From contig JASGUU010000016.1 in assembly GCA_030057555.1 (NCBI GenBank), positions 1 through 36,940 of the forward strand: a stretch of 36,940 nt of DNA, in the 5' to 3' direction. The translations under genes were made by a program, and so were the position numbers. How positions within the stretch are numbered: the first letter of the stretch is position 1; every line of letters starts with the position of its first letter. Below the pieces are notes generated by a model. The model was not told the DNA's origin, searched no databases, and saw nothing but the letters and a program-made list of their open reading frames with translations. Source of the stretch: Bacillota bacterium. Lineage in GTDB: Bacteria > Bacillota > Clostridia > Saccharofermentanales > Fastidiosipilaceae. This document shows, piece by piece, positions 30,346 to 36,940 of this stretch.

Positions 30346-30525
30346 CTAGTACCAGGTAAAGGCTAGTCCATCCTCTTCTTCCTCAACCTCTGCTGCAGCC
30401 GTCTCCAGCTGCTGCAGGAATCCGTGGAAAAGATCTTTTTCCTCTTTTGTAGCTGGCTCACAGAGTTGGAGGCCTTTCTCCGTTCTCTCTACCTTCCCGA
30501 TCAGAGGTTCCGGTATCGTGATCAT
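30346..30525 (-). CDS. Small phage protein, 59 aa, function unknown
   Basis: The frame begins MITIPEPLIGKVERTEKGLQ and ends EEEEDGLAFTWY. Its ATG overlaps the stop of the minor head gene by 4 nt (ATGA), so it is coupled to that gene, and GAAGGAGAAA lies 5 nt before the ATG. The middle is helical (KEEKDLFHGFLQQLETAAAE), with an acidic stretch near the C-terminus. An 8-bp inverted repeat (CTAGCCTT/AAGGCTAG, 30338-30365) covers the stop region. No family is recognised, but length, coupling and position make it a real gene. Confidence 0.75.
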   Translation of the reverse strand: MITIPEPLIGKVERTEKGLQLCEPATKEEKDLFHGFLQQLETAAAEVEEEEDGLAFTWY

Positions 30526-32225
30526 TTGAGTTTCTCCTTCAGCACTTTAACGATTTCTTCCATTACACGGTTCCGCAGAGAGCTGCCAACCGACTCCGCT
30601 ATCGTTTCCGCTGAGTTCACAGAAGCGTATGTGCCTATCTCACTCTCCACCGTGACTTGATCATAACTCACACCAAGGTTTGTGAATGCCGTTCTAACAA
30701 CGTCAGATGAAAACTTCCGGCCTCTAAGCTCTCTCAGGACGAGCGCTTGTGCAAGCCGATCGCCCCCTCGGGGATCTACCCCCGCCTCCTGGAACGCCTG
30801 ACAGTACTCCAGCATGTGGGTCAGCTCGTGACGTATGATATCGCGAGCTCCATCTTTTGGCGTCCAAAAGCCTGCTTTCACGTTGGCGTCTATCATCCGT
30901 TTCAGCTGCTCTGGATCGGCAAAGCTCCGTAAATTAACGACAAGCCTTGTATGCACTCCTGCCCGCCCATCAAATCTAATACTCGCGGAAGCCGCGGCCT
31001 CTTTGCTGGACGTTACCGGCACAAACTCATTGATGAAGCCGTGCAGCTGTGGGAATTCTGTGTAAAACTCATCCAGTGTGTTAGCGATGTCTGTGAGGAT
31101 CGAAAGGTCAACATTCGTGGCCGTCACCTTCTGGAAGCCAAGCTCCTGCTGCAAGAACTCCCTGACAGCTGTCTTTGTCTTAAAATTCCGTCGGTCAGGA
31201 GGCGGAGGGGCCATAGCCCCGGACGCCTCTTTTACGTACTTCTCATACTCGGAGATCGCGGCCTCAACCTCGTCCCGGTCAGCATAAGCCACAGTCGAGC
31301 AACGACAGTTCGGATGTATCGGAGGCGCATTGATGCCAATCCGCATATCTTCTACAGCCGTCCGGTCTCCGTTCTTGGCTGCACAGATCGGGCAGGCGGA
31401 GGGCTCGGCAACGAACTGGAACGTCTCGTACCCAGCCTCTTCGTACGCCTTCTTCTGCGCGGCTACCTGGACGCGGGCGGTCTCGGTGACGGCGAGACGC
31501 TCCATGGCGTACTCTATCCCGCCCCGATCCTTTTTGCCCTTGAAGGCTTCCGTCATGTATCCGTCCAGCGTCTGCATCCAGGACAGCGGACTTTCTCCGC
31601 GCTGCAGGGACCGGGTCAGGCCCTCGTTCAAGCGCTGGCGGAGGACCTCTTGGTTCGCCCAGATATCCTCGGAGAAAGTCGTGCCGTGGAAACTCGCCTC
31701 TGCGATAGTCCTGGCATCGAAAGCTAGTTGCCTGGCGTCGGGCACGGACTGGGCCAGGAGCCCGGCCTGTCGTCGGAACTCCGTTACCGCCGTGTCCTTC
31801 AGATGCTCGCCGAGCGTGTAGGCCATATCGTCGGCCATCTTGATCAGCTCGAGCCCCATCTCACGCTCGAGCAGCTGCTGACGGTTCAGCTTCATCTGCA
31901 GGTTGTAGAGCCGCATCTCCGCGTTTGCCTGAGGGCTAAAGGCTATAAGCACATTCCTGCGATTCGCGACGTAATATTCCGCCTTCCGCGCCAGAGCTTC
32001 AATATCGGCCGCTGACGCGCGTTTGCGCGCCTCCGCTATCGTGATGCCCTCCGTTGTCGCGTAACGCGCCACCCATGCCTCTGCGTCTCTCCTGCAAGCG
32101 TCCAGCGTGTACTGTGCGATCCTCCCCATCTCTTGTCGGATAACCGTCTCATCGCGCCGAGCGCGAACGATGTGGAGGCGTTCGCGCTCTACGGCGTACT
32201 GAGTGTGTCGGTCATCAAGGGCCAT
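30522..32225 (-). CDS. Phage minor head protein (Mu F/SPP1 gp7-like) with C-terminal zincin-like domain
   Basis: This is a 567-aa protein. The N-terminal ~330 residues fit SPP1 gp7/Mu gpF minor head proteins, including AVTETARVQVAAQKKAYEEAG and the Cys/His cluster CPICAAKNGD...PPIHPNCRC at ~278-309. A proline-rich linker (APPPPDRR) leads to a separate ~210-residue C-terminal domain. There RHELTHMLEY gives HExxH (H466, E467, H470), and SAETIAES supplies a candidate third ligand (E540 or E544), as in gluzincins. The C-terminal part may be a protease injected with or acting in the head (inference). GGAGGAGG precedes the ATG; it overlaps the portal gene by 37 nt. Confidence 0.87.
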   Translation of the reverse strand: MALDDRHTQYAVERERLHIVRARRDETVIRQEMGRIAQYTLDACRRDAEAWVARYATTEGITIAEARKRASAADIEALARKAEYYVANRRNVLIAFSPQANAEMRLYNLQMKLNRQQLLEREMGLELIKMADDMAYTLGEHLKDTAVTEFRRQAGLLAQSVPDARQLAFDARTIAEASFHGTTFSEDIWANQEVLRQRLNEGLTRSLQRGESPLSWMQTLDGYMTEAFKGKKDRGGIEYAMERLAVTETARVQVAAQKKAYEEAGYETFQFVAEPSACPICAAKNGDRTAVEDMRIGINAPPIHPNCRCSTVAYADRDEVEAAISEYEKYVKEASGAMAPPPPDRRNFKTKTAVREFLQQELGFQKVTATNVDLSILTDIANTLDEFYTEFPQLHGFINEFVPVTSSKEAAASASIRFDGRAGVHTRLVVNLRSFADPEQLKRMIDANVKAGFWTPKDGARDIIRHELTHMLEYCQAFQEAGVDPRGGDRLAQALVLRELRGRKFSSDVVRTAFTNLGVSYDQVTVESEIGTYASVNSAETIAESVGSSLRNRVMEEIVKVLKEKLK

Positions 32226-33694
32226 GCGCCTCCTCCGATCGTGTCAGCCGCCGGCAGTACCGGCACTGCGTTCTCTGCCTCGACGCGCTCCATCTCCTGC
32301 TGCACGTCATCGACGAAGGACAGGAGGCTAAGCATCGTCTCCTGGCTCAGCTGGCCACCGGAGTTGATAAACGCCTGCAGCTCTTCGAGGTAGGCCGTCG
32401 GCAGGTTCTGCGAGAACTGGAAGTCGAGCTGGACGGGATCGCCGCTATACTCCTGGACGTTGCGCTTCAGGTTTTCCAAAAGCTTGTAGCGGACCCGGAA
32501 GCCTTTCGCGAGGAACTTCTCCTTGTCGCTTCGCTTCTGCTGCAGGCCGAAGAGTTTGTACTTCAGCGCCTCGCCCGACCGATTCCCAGCAAACGCCTCG
32601 TCGGAGAGATTCGGGACAGAAGCCTGCGAGAAGATGTCCTCCTTCAGGCGTGCCTTGTATGCCTCGACACCCGCGACGTCGTAGGACTTCGTCAGGTAGT
32701 GCGCTTTCACAGCTCCGCGCATTCCATCGCTGTCCTCACTCGGGATCAGAACGAGGAGATTTGCATCCTTCATCTTCCGCAGATATTCCGGATCGTCCGC
32801 GTTTTTCAGTAGCCCCTCGATGACCAGAATGGCGTCATTGAAGTCCGTCATGTAGTTGGCCGTGTCGGACTGTGCCGCGTCGTAGGCATCAATGAGAGGC
32901 AGCTGCTTCTCGTAAACGCCCATCCTGTAGCGGTCACTGCGATACTCGACGATCGGAACGCCCATGAACAGATGAGGCTCCGGAGGCGTGTCACTCAGCT
33001 GCAGCCGGCCCGTGGTCAGCGAATGCGGGAGGAAACGATAAATGAACTCCGGCGTGTAGAGCTCCACCAGGTACTTCGAGGTCGGGTCGAGCTCGTTTTC
33101 CGGGTAGTAGCGACACGCGCCGATGACCTTCGAGGCCACTGTACGATCGTAGATCATAAAGACCTCTCGCGGTTCGAGACGATAGATCTTGTCCTGGTCG
33201 TTTTCCGTGCGAACCAAAAGCTCAAAGGCGCGTCCGAAGTTGTTCTGATCCTTCCCGATCTCGAGGTTGTGGGCGTCGATGTCGTTCGCGATGCCGAAGT
33301 CGTCGACAATCCCAACAAAGTCTGACTGCTCCGTGGCATACACGTCCCGAACCTTGACCGGGATGGAAAGGACATACGTGTTCAGGAAGTCCGAGATCAG
33401 GCTAGCAAAGCTGTGGCGGATCCGGTGATCGCTCTTCCCCTGCTCCTGCCGGCGCTGGCCGGTGAGTATCTGACGGTTGTTGCCCAGGTAGTACGCCTCG
33501 AGCGTCTCGAGCCGCGGCACCTGGTACTCCCGGTGATGCCGGATCATGTCCAGCAGCAACTTGGGCGTCTCGAGGATCTGCTCAATGCTTTCCGCCCGGT
33601 AGCGCATCACCGACTCGTACGTGTAGGAGACGTACGCATCGGACGAAACGGCTTGCCTCTCGTTTGTTCCGTATTCCCATGTCGTATTGCTCAT
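32189..33694 (-). CDS. Phage portal protein (SPP1 gp6-like)
   Basis: This 501-aa protein has the SPP1-type portal plan: an N-terminal helical region with MIRHHREYQVPRLETLEAYYLG and SDHRIRHSFASLISDFLNTYVLS, the wing and stem with TANYMTDFNDAILVIEG, the clip region EDSDGMRG, and the crown-side SQASVPNLSDEAFAGNRSGEAL, typical of this family. Twelve subunits form the DNA entry/exit channel. GTAAGGAGACA precedes the ATG. It lies between TerL and the minor head gene. Confidence 0.92.
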   Translation of the reverse strand: MSNTTWEYGTNERQAVSSDAYVSYTYESVMRYRAESIEQILETPKLLLDMIRHHREYQVPRLETLEAYYLGNNRQILTGQRRQEQGKSDHRIRHSFASLISDFLNTYVLSIPVKVRDVYATEQSDFVGIVDDFGIANDIDAHNLEIGKDQNNFGRAFELLVRTENDQDKIYRLEPREVFMIYDRTVASKVIGACRYYPENELDPTSKYLVELYTPEFIYRFLPHSLTTGRLQLSDTPPEPHLFMGVPIVEYRSDRYRMGVYEKQLPLIDAYDAAQSDTANYMTDFNDAILVIEGLLKNADDPEYLRKMKDANLLVLIPSEDSDGMRGAVKAHYLTKSYDVAGVEAYKARLKEDIFSQASVPNLSDEAFAGNRSGEALKYKLFGLQQKRSDKEKFLAKGFRVRYKLLENLKRNVQEYSGDPVQLDFQFSQNLPTAYLEELQAFINSGGQLSQETMLSLLSFVDDVQQEMERVEAENAVPVLPAADTIGGGAWPLMTDTLSTP

Positions 33695-33706
33695 GTGCTT
33701 GTCTCC

Positions 33707-34969
33707 TTACAGCCCGAAGCGGCGCAGCGCGCTCACCTGCTGATCAATATCCGCCGGCTTTCCCTTAGGCCTCCGCAGAGGCTCCACTCCGTAGCGCAGG
33801 GCGGCCATGGCGTCATCCATGTACTCGACCGGCTCCTCCAGGTAGAGGCCTGTCCGTTCGTCTCTGCGGTATTTCCACTGCCCGATCTCTTTTAGTGTGT
33901 TCACGCAGCTCGGATGAATGCGGATCCTGTGCTGCCGCAGCACGTCGATCTGTGCTGAGACGGATCCAGGATACTTTTTAACCGGGCGGGCGCTGTAGCC
34001 TGCCTGCTTCCACATCTTGATCCGGTCCGGCTCCGCGCTGTCGCACCACATCGGGACACTCCGGTAGAGCCCGCGTCGGTTCGCGATGGCTATTAGCTCG
34101 GTCGTTGTTTTCTCGATCTCGTAGATCTCCCGGAGCACATTAATCTCGCCGTCCTTGTGCCCGAGCTCGAGGATGGCGTTCGCGTGGTTGAAGCCGAAGT
34201 CCTGTCCGTAAGTCAGGGAGTCAAAGTGATCGCGCTCCTGGCTGATCTCCTCGACCTGCCAGTTGCTCAGAATCAGGCCGCCGACCTCACCCCACTCGCC
34301 GAGACCGTAGACCTGGTAGCCGTCCGGATCGACGATCCGCCGGCGCTCCATGCGCTGGTAATAGGCCTTGTCAATGAACCGGTTGTCTCGGTAGGTCGAC
34401 TTGTGCGTCAAAACGTTTGGGTCCGGATAATCGAAGAACACACGCTTGATCCAGTGCGCCTTCGAGACCGGGTTGAACGTCATCTTGATCTGGTAGAACA
34501 GCCCGGCAGGCAAATCGCCGCGGAGGCGGTCGTCGATGACCTCGAAGTCCGGCTGCGTGATCTCCGTCGCTTCTTCAATCCAGACGTCCGTCAACTTGCC
34601 ATGCGCGAAGCTAATGGACTTCAGTTTCTCCCGTTGCCGCTCATCGTTCATGCCACGAAACAGGATGCTGTTGCCGTTGACGCAGCGAAGCATCAGCGGG
34701 CTAACAGTCGCCTGCCAGTAGGGCGCGAAACCCGACCGGTTAATCGCGCCGTAGAGCTCGGCGAAAGTAGAATCTCTGTTTGTGACCTCTGCCTTCCGGA
34801 CCGCCAGGAGGTTCCGGCCCTTGTCCTGCATCAGGCGGAGGATGTACTGCTGCGCAGTATCGTAGGACTTGCCAGAGCCGGCAGAGCCCAGCATGGCGAC
34901 ATATCGGTGCTTTGACTGATGGACTGGCTTGAAGATCGGGTTACTCTGAATCCGGATCGTCTTCGCCAT
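33707..34969 (-). CDS. Terminase large subunit (PBSX-type)
   Basis: This 420-aa DNA-packaging motor has an ATPase and a nuclease domain. Walker A is LGSAGSGKSYDT (27-38), Walker B is LTDVWIEEATE (126-136), and a coupling-motif-like TFNPVS follows at 164-169. The RNase H-like nuclease domain has acidic residues D257 in GQDFGF, D310 in WCDSAEPDR and D385/D386 in EYMDDAMAALRYG. The frame overlaps the TerS gene by 29 nt and GAGGTGG lies before its ATG. Length and motifs match PBSX-family phage terminases, usually headful (pac) packagers. Confidence 0.93.
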   Translation of the reverse strand: MAKTIRIQSNPIFKPVHQSKHRYVAMLGSAGSGKSYDTAQQYILRLMQDKGRNLLAVRKAEVTNRDSTFAELYGAINRSGFAPYWQATVSPLMLRCVNGNSILFRGMNDERQREKLKSISFAHGKLTDVWIEEATEITQPDFEVIDDRLRGDLPAGLFYQIKMTFNPVSKAHWIKRVFFDYPDPNVLTHKSTYRDNRFIDKAYYQRMERRRIVDPDGYQVYGLGEWGEVGGLILSNWQVEEISQERDHFDSLTYGQDFGFNHANAILELGHKDGEINVLREIYEIEKTTTELIAIANRRGLYRSVPMWCDSAEPDRIKMWKQAGYSARPVKKYPGSVSAQIDVLRQHRIRIHPSCVNTLKEIGQWKYRRDERTGLYLEEPVEYMDDAMAALRYGVEPLRRPKGKPADIDQQVSALRRFGL

Positions 34970-35378
34970 AGTCCACCTCGATCCGGAGCGCCATATCTCC
35001 CGTCATCTCCTGCCGGTCCGTGAACAGGCGATAGCGCCTGCCCAGGAGCTCGGCAGCACGCAGCCGCTCTCTGGCTGAAACATCGATGCTCGTGATTGTC
35101 TGCTCGCCTCCTCCGGTCCCGATCAGCGTCTCTTCCTGCTGCTCGCCTCGCATGAGCGAAGTTAGGTACTTCAACACTTCATCCTGCTTCGCGATCGAGG
35201 CCTCTTCCTTCTCGGCGATCCGCTGGTCAATCCGTTCCCGAATACTAGGTTTTGCTAAGTTCTCCGACCCTGTAGGATTCGGATGCTTATAGCCTGCTCG
35301 CCTGGCAGCCTCAGTCGCGTTCCCGCATATAAGGTACTCATCGACGAAGCGTTGTTGCTTGATCGTAAGCTTCTTCAT
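34941..35378 (-). CDS. Terminase small subunit
   Basis: This 145-aa protein begins with the Terminase_2 pattern MKKLTIKQQRFVDEYLICG, NATEAARRAGYKHPNP, then ENLAKPSIRERIDQRI: a helix-turn-helix that recognises the packaging site. The middle is a coiled oligomerisation region and the C-terminus is acidic (EVDYGEDDPDSE), where large-subunit contact is usual. AAAGGGGG, 9 nt before the ATG at 35378, fixes the start. A terminator lies just upstream. Confidence 0.9.
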   Translation of the reverse strand: MKKLTIKQQRFVDEYLICGNATEAARRAGYKHPNPTGSENLAKPSIRERIDQRIAEKEEASIAKQDEVLKYLTSLMRGEQQEETLIGTGGGEQTITSIDVSARERLRAAELLGRRYRLFTDRQEMTGDMALRIEVDYGEDDPDSE

Positions 35379-35403
35379 CGACGCATACCCCCTTTCAGGC
35401 ATC

Positions 35404-35427
35404 AAAAAAGCCGCCCAGGTGGACGAC
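35404..35427 (-). terminator. Terminator-like hairpin upstream of TerS
   Basis: On the minus strand, GTCGTCC (35421-35427) pairs with GGGCGGC (35410-35416; two G-U pairs) around a 4-nt loop, followed by TTTTTT (35404-35409). It would end transcripts coming from the SieB-like gene, implying that TerS depends on read-through or a separate late promoter. Confidence 0.7.
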
Positions 35428-35430
35428 TAC

Positions 35431-35486
35431 AAACATACCGCTACAAGAGTCACTCTTCGTCGAGATAAACAAGCGCTGGTATGTTT
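35431..35486. repeat. Nested inverted repeats upstream of TerS
   Basis: The outer arms AAACATACC (35431-35439) and GGTATGTTT (35478-35486) are perfectly complementary. Inside lies the 13-bp palindrome AAGAGT-C-ACTCTT (35445-35457). The position, 50-110 nt before the TerS start and in a stretch free of genes, suggests an operator, a packaging (pac) element or a structured leader RNA. Confidence 0.55.
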
Positions 35487-35595
35487 CCCGATAGTTTCAT
35501 TTCTTTCCGGATCAGAAAGCTCTTTTTGTTTTACCAACGTAACACTTTATTGCAGCGAAAACACAATACAAAGCTGCCCAAACCTCGGCAGCCCG

Positions 35596-36162
35596 TTATT
35601 CAAAGAAAGTCACCCTTCCGTACTTATCTTTTGACTCCTTTAGTTGCGCATATACGGTTGGGGATAGCATCATCTTATACTCTTTGCGTTCTTCGCCTTG
35701 GACCTCGGAAAAGTGTAACCAACTGTACTCATACAGCAAAGGGAAATCCCTTTCAGCGTGATAAGGCACAAACCCAAACGGACACGTATGAGGGACGTTG
35801 CCTCCCTCCATAAGTCTATCCACCACTTCTTTTTCGTCCGCCGATAACGAGTCGTATTCCGCCCTTATATAGTGCAACTGTCTGTTTCGTTCTAAGGTCG
35901 TTTCCTTCTCATGGATCTTTAATTCTATCTTTAGCTTTTTCCTCTCAGAGCACCGCTTCAACCAAAACACGATCGCGTGGGTTACAAGAAAACCGCCAAA
36001 AAAGAACAACGGTAAGAGCTTATCATGACCTAGTTTCTTGGCAAAACTGGAGCTATCCGGGACAAAATAAAACCCGAGAATGGCTACCACCACACCTACC
36101 CCTGTAGGGACTAAATGTTTATCAAGCAGGCGAATGAGGGCCTCTATTGCCTTCTCTCCCAT
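35596..36162 (-). CDS. Superinfection exclusion SieB-like membrane protein
   Basis: This 188-aa protein has two predicted membrane helices at ~17-35 (LVPTGVGVVVAILGFYFVP) and ~49-69 (LLPLFFFGGFLVTHAIVFW), followed by a ~120-aa cytoplasmic domain containing SLSADEKEVVDRLMEGGNV. This layout matches the SieB family, which aborts infection by related phages at the membrane. The match is by architecture and short motif only. The ATG at 36162 is chosen for its upstream GAGGAT; a GTG at 36201 is possible. The stretch is visibly richer in A+T than its neighbours, as expected for a moron gene. Confidence 0.6.
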   Translation of the reverse strand: MGEKAIEALIRLLDKHLVPTGVGVVVAILGFYFVPDSSSFAKKLGHDKLLPLFFFGGFLVTHAIVFWLKRCSERKKLKIELKIHEKETTLERNRQLHYIRAEYDSLSADEKEVVDRLMEGGNVPHTCPFGFVPYHAERDFPLLYEYSWLHFSEVQGEERKEYKMMLSPTVYAQLKESKDKYGRVTFFE

Positions 36163-36208
36163 CTGCACAATCCTCACGAGCTTTTGCCATGAGATTAGCA
36201 CAAAAGAC

Positions 36209-36310
36209 CTAAACCGACTGTGCTTTTTTCCGCCTCTCTATTATGTTGTAACTCTCAGTAAGATGCGTTTTTTCAAGGATCGCTATGTAATGCCCCATCT
36301 CGTGTAGCAC
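36209..36310 (-). CDS. Possible micro-protein with HExxH motif (uncertain)
   Basis: A GTG at 36307 opens a short frame VLHEMGHYIAILEKTHL... ending at the TAG at 36209-36211. HEMGH fits the zinc-protease consensus HExxH seen in ImmA/IrrE-type peptidases. Without its start restriction the frame stays open back to about 36385, through the terminator-like hairpin at 36316-36346. It may be a gene fragment, a micro-gene or chance. GGGGGAGGAAAGAG lies upstream. Confidence 0.2.
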   Translation of the reverse strand: MLHEMGHYIAILEKTHLTESYNIIERRKKAQSV

Positions 36311-36315
36311 GCAAA

Positions 36316-36346
36316 AGCGCCGAAGGCTCTTTCCTCCCCCGGCGCT
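36316..36346 (-). terminator. Hairpin after the late-regulator gene, weak terminator
   Basis: On the minus strand, AGCGCCG (36340-36346) pairs perfectly with CGGCGCT (36316-36322) and is followed by only TTTGCG. It is probably a leaky terminator separating the ArpU-like gene from the downstream SieB-like gene. Confidence 0.5.
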
Positions 36347-36410
36347 TCTGACAGCTCTGCTGTTTACATGATACACGATTTCAGGCGCTTGTCACGCGAA
36401 ACATTTGAAA

Positions 36411-36450
36411 GTTTTAGGAAGTTTTAGGAAGTTTTAGGAAGTTTTGTGAA
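36411..36450. repeat. Tandem 10-bp repeats GTTTTAGGAA
   Basis: Three perfect copies of GTTTTAGGAA (36411-36440) are followed by a fourth degenerate copy GTTTTGTGAA (36441-36450). They overlap the last codons and the stop of the ArpU-like gene on the minus strand. They may be slippage products or binding sites. Confidence 0.85.
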
Positions 36451-36932
36451 GTCGTTTCGCTGATTTCCTGCTTTTCCGCCTCTCGAAGCTCCCATTCCGT
36501 GTAAAAATCCTGTCTCGCCTCCCTGTAACGCTCTTGCACCCATCGGCTGCTGTACCCCGTGTCATCTGCCACCTGGGCGATCGTCCACTGCTTGAGGTGC
36601 ACACAGCAGATGATCTTGTCCGCGATCGGGTTCAAGCGGAGGCAGGTCTCACCGATCTCGTGGATCAGAGTCTCGATTTGTCCTTGGACAGTCCGGATCT
36701 CCGCGTCGAGGTCACGCTCGTGCTTGGTGTCGATCAGAGGCTCCGGCCCGGTCCAGGTACCGCCCTGGACGCTGGCGTGCTCGTACGGCCTGGGCGGCGA
36801 CACGGCCTCCAGGGCGGCCTCGATCGCTGCCCGACGTCCGTCCAGGTTGACAAGCAGCTGGCGAAGGCTGTCCAGGGCAGCCAGCGCATCAAACACCGGC
36901 GGCTCAAGCTGCCGTTCGCATTGTTCCATCAT
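36414..36932 (-). CDS. ArpU-like phage late transcription regulator (sigma-70 region 4-like HTH)
   Basis: This is a 172-aa soluble protein. The N-terminal half is helical (VFDALAALDSLRQLLVNLD) with a proline-rich loop. The C-terminal part has a region-4-like helix-turn-helix: ADKIICCVHLKQWTIAQVADDTG, then the recognition helix SSRWVQERYREAR. Proteins of this type sit just upstream of terminase genes in Bacillota siphophages and activate late genes (family knowledge). The start at 36932 or 36929 is close to the window edge and its ribosome site is weak, so the true start could lie outside. Confidence 0.72.
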   Translation of the reverse strand: MMEQCERQLEPPVFDALAALDSLRQLLVNLDGRRAAIEAALEAVSPPRPYEHASVQGGTWTGPEPLIDTKHERDLDAEIRTVQGQIETLIHEIGETCLRLNPIADKIICCVHLKQWTIAQVADDTGYSSRWVQERYREARQDFYTEWELREAEKQEISETTSQNFLKLPKTS

Positions 36933-36940
36933 CCGCTCTC

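Noticed and set aside
30340-30350. TAGAAGGCT on the minus strand, matching the 3' acceptor region of the tRNA-Thr
   Set aside because: A 9-bp match inside the structural gene block, at the end of a small gene, is best explained by chance. An att copy is expected at the far end of the prophage.
36411-36450. Short tandem repeats considered as a CRISPR array
   Set aside because: Units are 10 bp and directly adjacent with no spacers, and no cas gene is present. No CRISPR array was seen anywhere in the window.

Overview
The window has two parts: about 14.7 kb of bacterial chromosome, and at least 22 kb of one end of a tailed-phage prophage whose other end lies beyond the right edge. The host looks like a low-to-mid GC Gram-positive, probably Bacillota (inference). 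The grounds are strong GGAGG-type ribosome sites, a DUF6429 protein, a macro-domain/VWA gene pair of a type I know from Bacillota, an ABC-2 efflux operon with a NarL-type two-component system, and a prophage with SPP1/PBSX-type head genes and an NlpC/P60-LysM endolysin. I cannot name a genus.

Host part, left to right. The C-terminal part of a DUF4143-type ATPase runs off the left edge (1-803). A gene-poor stretch follows, holding a small DUF6429 gene (1364-1648, minus). A sensor kinase/response regulator operon (2231-3975, minus) is divergent from a three-gene ABC exporter operon (4163-7531, plus). They share a 187-bp region with two inverted repeats, so the two-component system probably controls the exporter. 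Next is an AlbA_2/HATPase_c_4/winged-helix regulator (7968-9389, minus) bracketed by three copies of an unusual palindromic element (7771-7836, 9412-9482, 9582-9647). A string of accessory enzymes follows: an unrecognised protein, a GNAT-glyoxalase fusion, a SAM methyltransferase, a SpoT-like HD hydrolase (minus), and a macro-domain + C-terminal helical-domain protein followed by a VWA protein. A tRNA-Thr(GGT) with a near-consensus promoter and a terminator ends the host part (14681-14841).

Prophage part. Late genes are all on the minus strand, so they read from right to left. In order of transcription they are: ArpU/sigma-like late regulator (36414-36932), SieB-like membrane protein (35596-36162), TerS, TerL, portal, minor head protein with a C-terminal zincin-like motif, a 59-aa protein, terminator, scaffold, HK97-type capsid, a 70-aa protein, connector, head closure, HK97 gp10-like, tail terminator, major tail protein, tail chaperones with a predicted -1 frameshift (TTTGGGG at 26015-26021), tape measure, Dit, tail-tip protein, tail fibre with S74-type chaperone, CBM5/12-like protein, endolysin, two membrane/holin proteins and a terminator (15107-15140). 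No integrase, repressor or replication gene is in the window. The tRNA-Thr 3' end next to the lysis end is the likely attachment site (inference).

Main points for a second look: the -1 frameshift signal; the HELTH motif fused to the minor head protein; the palindromic repeats around the AlbA_2 gene; the HD/macro/VWA cluster beside the prophage; the SieB-like gene between the late regulator and the terminase; a 46-nt tRNA-like element and four short direct repeats upstream of the scaffold gene; and a possible integrase C-terminal tail beside the tRNA.
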